A stretch of 6,744 nt of DNA, taken from Candidatus Caldarchaeum sp. (lineage in GTDB: Archaea > Thermoproteota > Nitrososphaeria_A > Caldarchaeales > Caldarchaeaceae). Positions 6,051 to 6,744 of this stretch are shown here, one piece after another; position 1 is the stretch's first letter; each line of letters opens with the position of its first letter. Below the pieces are notes generated by a model that saw only the letters and a list, made by a program, of their open reading frames with translations, did no database searches and was not told the DNA's origin. The position numbers were made by a program, and so were the translations under genes. Location of the stretch: positions 1-6,744 of the forward strand of contig JANWZT010000064.1 in the NCBI GenBank assembly GCA_025054515.1, in the 5' to 3' direction.

Positions 6051-6744
6051 ATGACCAGCGTGCCTGTTTCGATGGTAAAGGCCGTTTACCGTGAAAAATT
6101 CGTGCTGGTTCCATTCCTGATTCTAACACCTATACTCGTGTTCGCTGTTTTCGCCGAATTTATAGCGCCTTACAACCCGCTGAAAACGAGGGTCGGCCCA
6201 GCCCTGACCCCACCATCCCCCGAATACATAATGGGGACAGACCAAGCTGGAGGCGACATTTTCAGCCAAGTGGTGTTCGGAGCCAGAACAGCCATGTATG
6301 TGGCGTTAGCGTCGACGGCGTTGTCCGTGATTATCGGGTTCGCAGTAGGCATCCCAGCGGGCTACCTCCGCGGCCTCGTAGACGAAATACTTATGCGCAT
6401 CGCGGACATCGTTCTTTCAATCCCGTCGTTTGTTTTGATAATCTTCCTGATTGTATTGTTTGGCGGCAACATAAACATCATCGTCGCCATTATCGCATTG
6501 GTTTCGTGGCCGACGCTCGCAAGAATAACACGGGCTCAAATCCTGTCGGTAAGGGAAAGAGAGTTCGTGCTCGCCGCCAAAGCACTAGGCGCCAGCCCGA
6601 TTCGCGTAATGTTCAGCGAAATTCTTCCCAACATCATTCTTCCCATAATTCCCGCGATTACTCTCCAAATGGGGTTCGCTATCTTGATAGAGTCCGGCGT
6701 CAGCTTTCTCGGGTTAGGAGACCAAAACGTGATGAGCTGGGGCC
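6051..6744 (+). CDS. dppC: ABC transporter permease, DppC/OppC type (partial, cut by window end)
   Basis: This is the second membrane subunit of the importer. Its first 231 residues are visible with no stop before the window end; full-length relatives are near 280-300 residues, so roughly the last fifth is missing. The ATG directly follows the TAG of the dppB-like gene, with a Shine-Dalgarno at 6037-6042. Features are a first helix (about 17-39), then EFIAPYNPL typical of the OppC N-terminal region, the hallmark MGTDQAGGDIFSQVVFGAR (61-79; family form GTDxxGRD, with Gly in place of Arg here), helices near 84-105, 119-138 and 142-155, and the EAA loop AAKALGASPIRVMFSEILPN (175-194) for ATPase contact. 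GVSFLGLG (216-223) near the cut is also typical. It would pair with DppB as a heterodimer; the ATPases and binding protein probably follow beyond 6744. Confidence 0.93.
   Translation, partial: MTSVPVSMVKAVYREKFVLVPFLILTPILVFAVFAEFIAPYNPLKTRVGPALTPPSPEYIMGTDQAGGDIFSQVVFGARTAMYVALASTALSVIIGFAVGIPAGYLRGLVDEILMRIADIVLSIPSFVLIIFLIVLFGGNINIIVAIIALVSWPTLARITRAQILSVREREFVLAAKALGASPIRVMFSEILPNIILPIIPAITLQMGFAILIESGVSFLGLGDQNVMSWG

Noticed and set aside
5549..6094. 181-codon open frame on the plus strand inside the first permease gene
   Set aside because: It is an alternate frame of a clear DppB gene. Its product is rich in His, Arg and Ser with no recognisable domain, as expected for a shadow frame.

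Overview
The window looks like a mid-GC archaeal chromosome fragment. A split tRNA-type box A lies at the right distance from the tRNA, and TATA-like boxes sit about 22-29 bp upstream of the first codon of five genes, which fits leaderless transcription. The two genes that follow another gene closely on the same strand instead have Shine-Dalgarno sequences. The tRNA has no encoded CCA. Protein composition and family mix suggest a TACK-type archaeon (for example a Bathyarchaeia-like lineage), but that placement is inference and weak.

Left part, all minus strand (1-2446): a PrxQ/Bcp-type peroxiredoxin (36-491), a tRNA-Gly with anticodon CCC (585-658), a small FMN nitroreductase (741-1352) and a CapA-like metallophosphatase (1373-2446). 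The last two form a two-gene unit transcribed from 2446 towards 741, with 20 bp between them. An oligo-T stretch just past the nitroreductase is a likely stop. The theme is oxidative or redox housekeeping plus a phosphoesterase of unknown substrate.

Right part (2494-6744): a cytoplasmic M28-type metallopeptidase with a PA domain and a transferrin-receptor-like C-terminal domain (plus), an Asp/Glu/hydantoin-type racemase (minus, overlapping the end of the peptidase tail to tail by 20 bp), then the two permeases of a Dpp/Opp-type peptide ABC importer (plus). The second permease is cut by the window end. A plausible joint role is import and breakdown of peptides or modified amino acids: the importer brings substrate in, the peptidase trims it and the racemase interconverts stereoisomers. 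The binding protein and ATPases are not in view and presumably lie to the right of 6744.

Two compact divergent promoter regions organise the window: 2447-2493 between the phosphoesterase and the peptidase, where one TATA-like element may serve both directions, and 4988-5078 between the racemase and the importer, with two back-to-back boxes. There are no insertion sequences, CRISPR repeats or recognisable phage genes. No wholly new system is evident. The most distinctive points are the altered metal-site motif in the M28 enzyme, the C33 in the tRNA anticodon loop, and the start-site arrangement of the importer operon.
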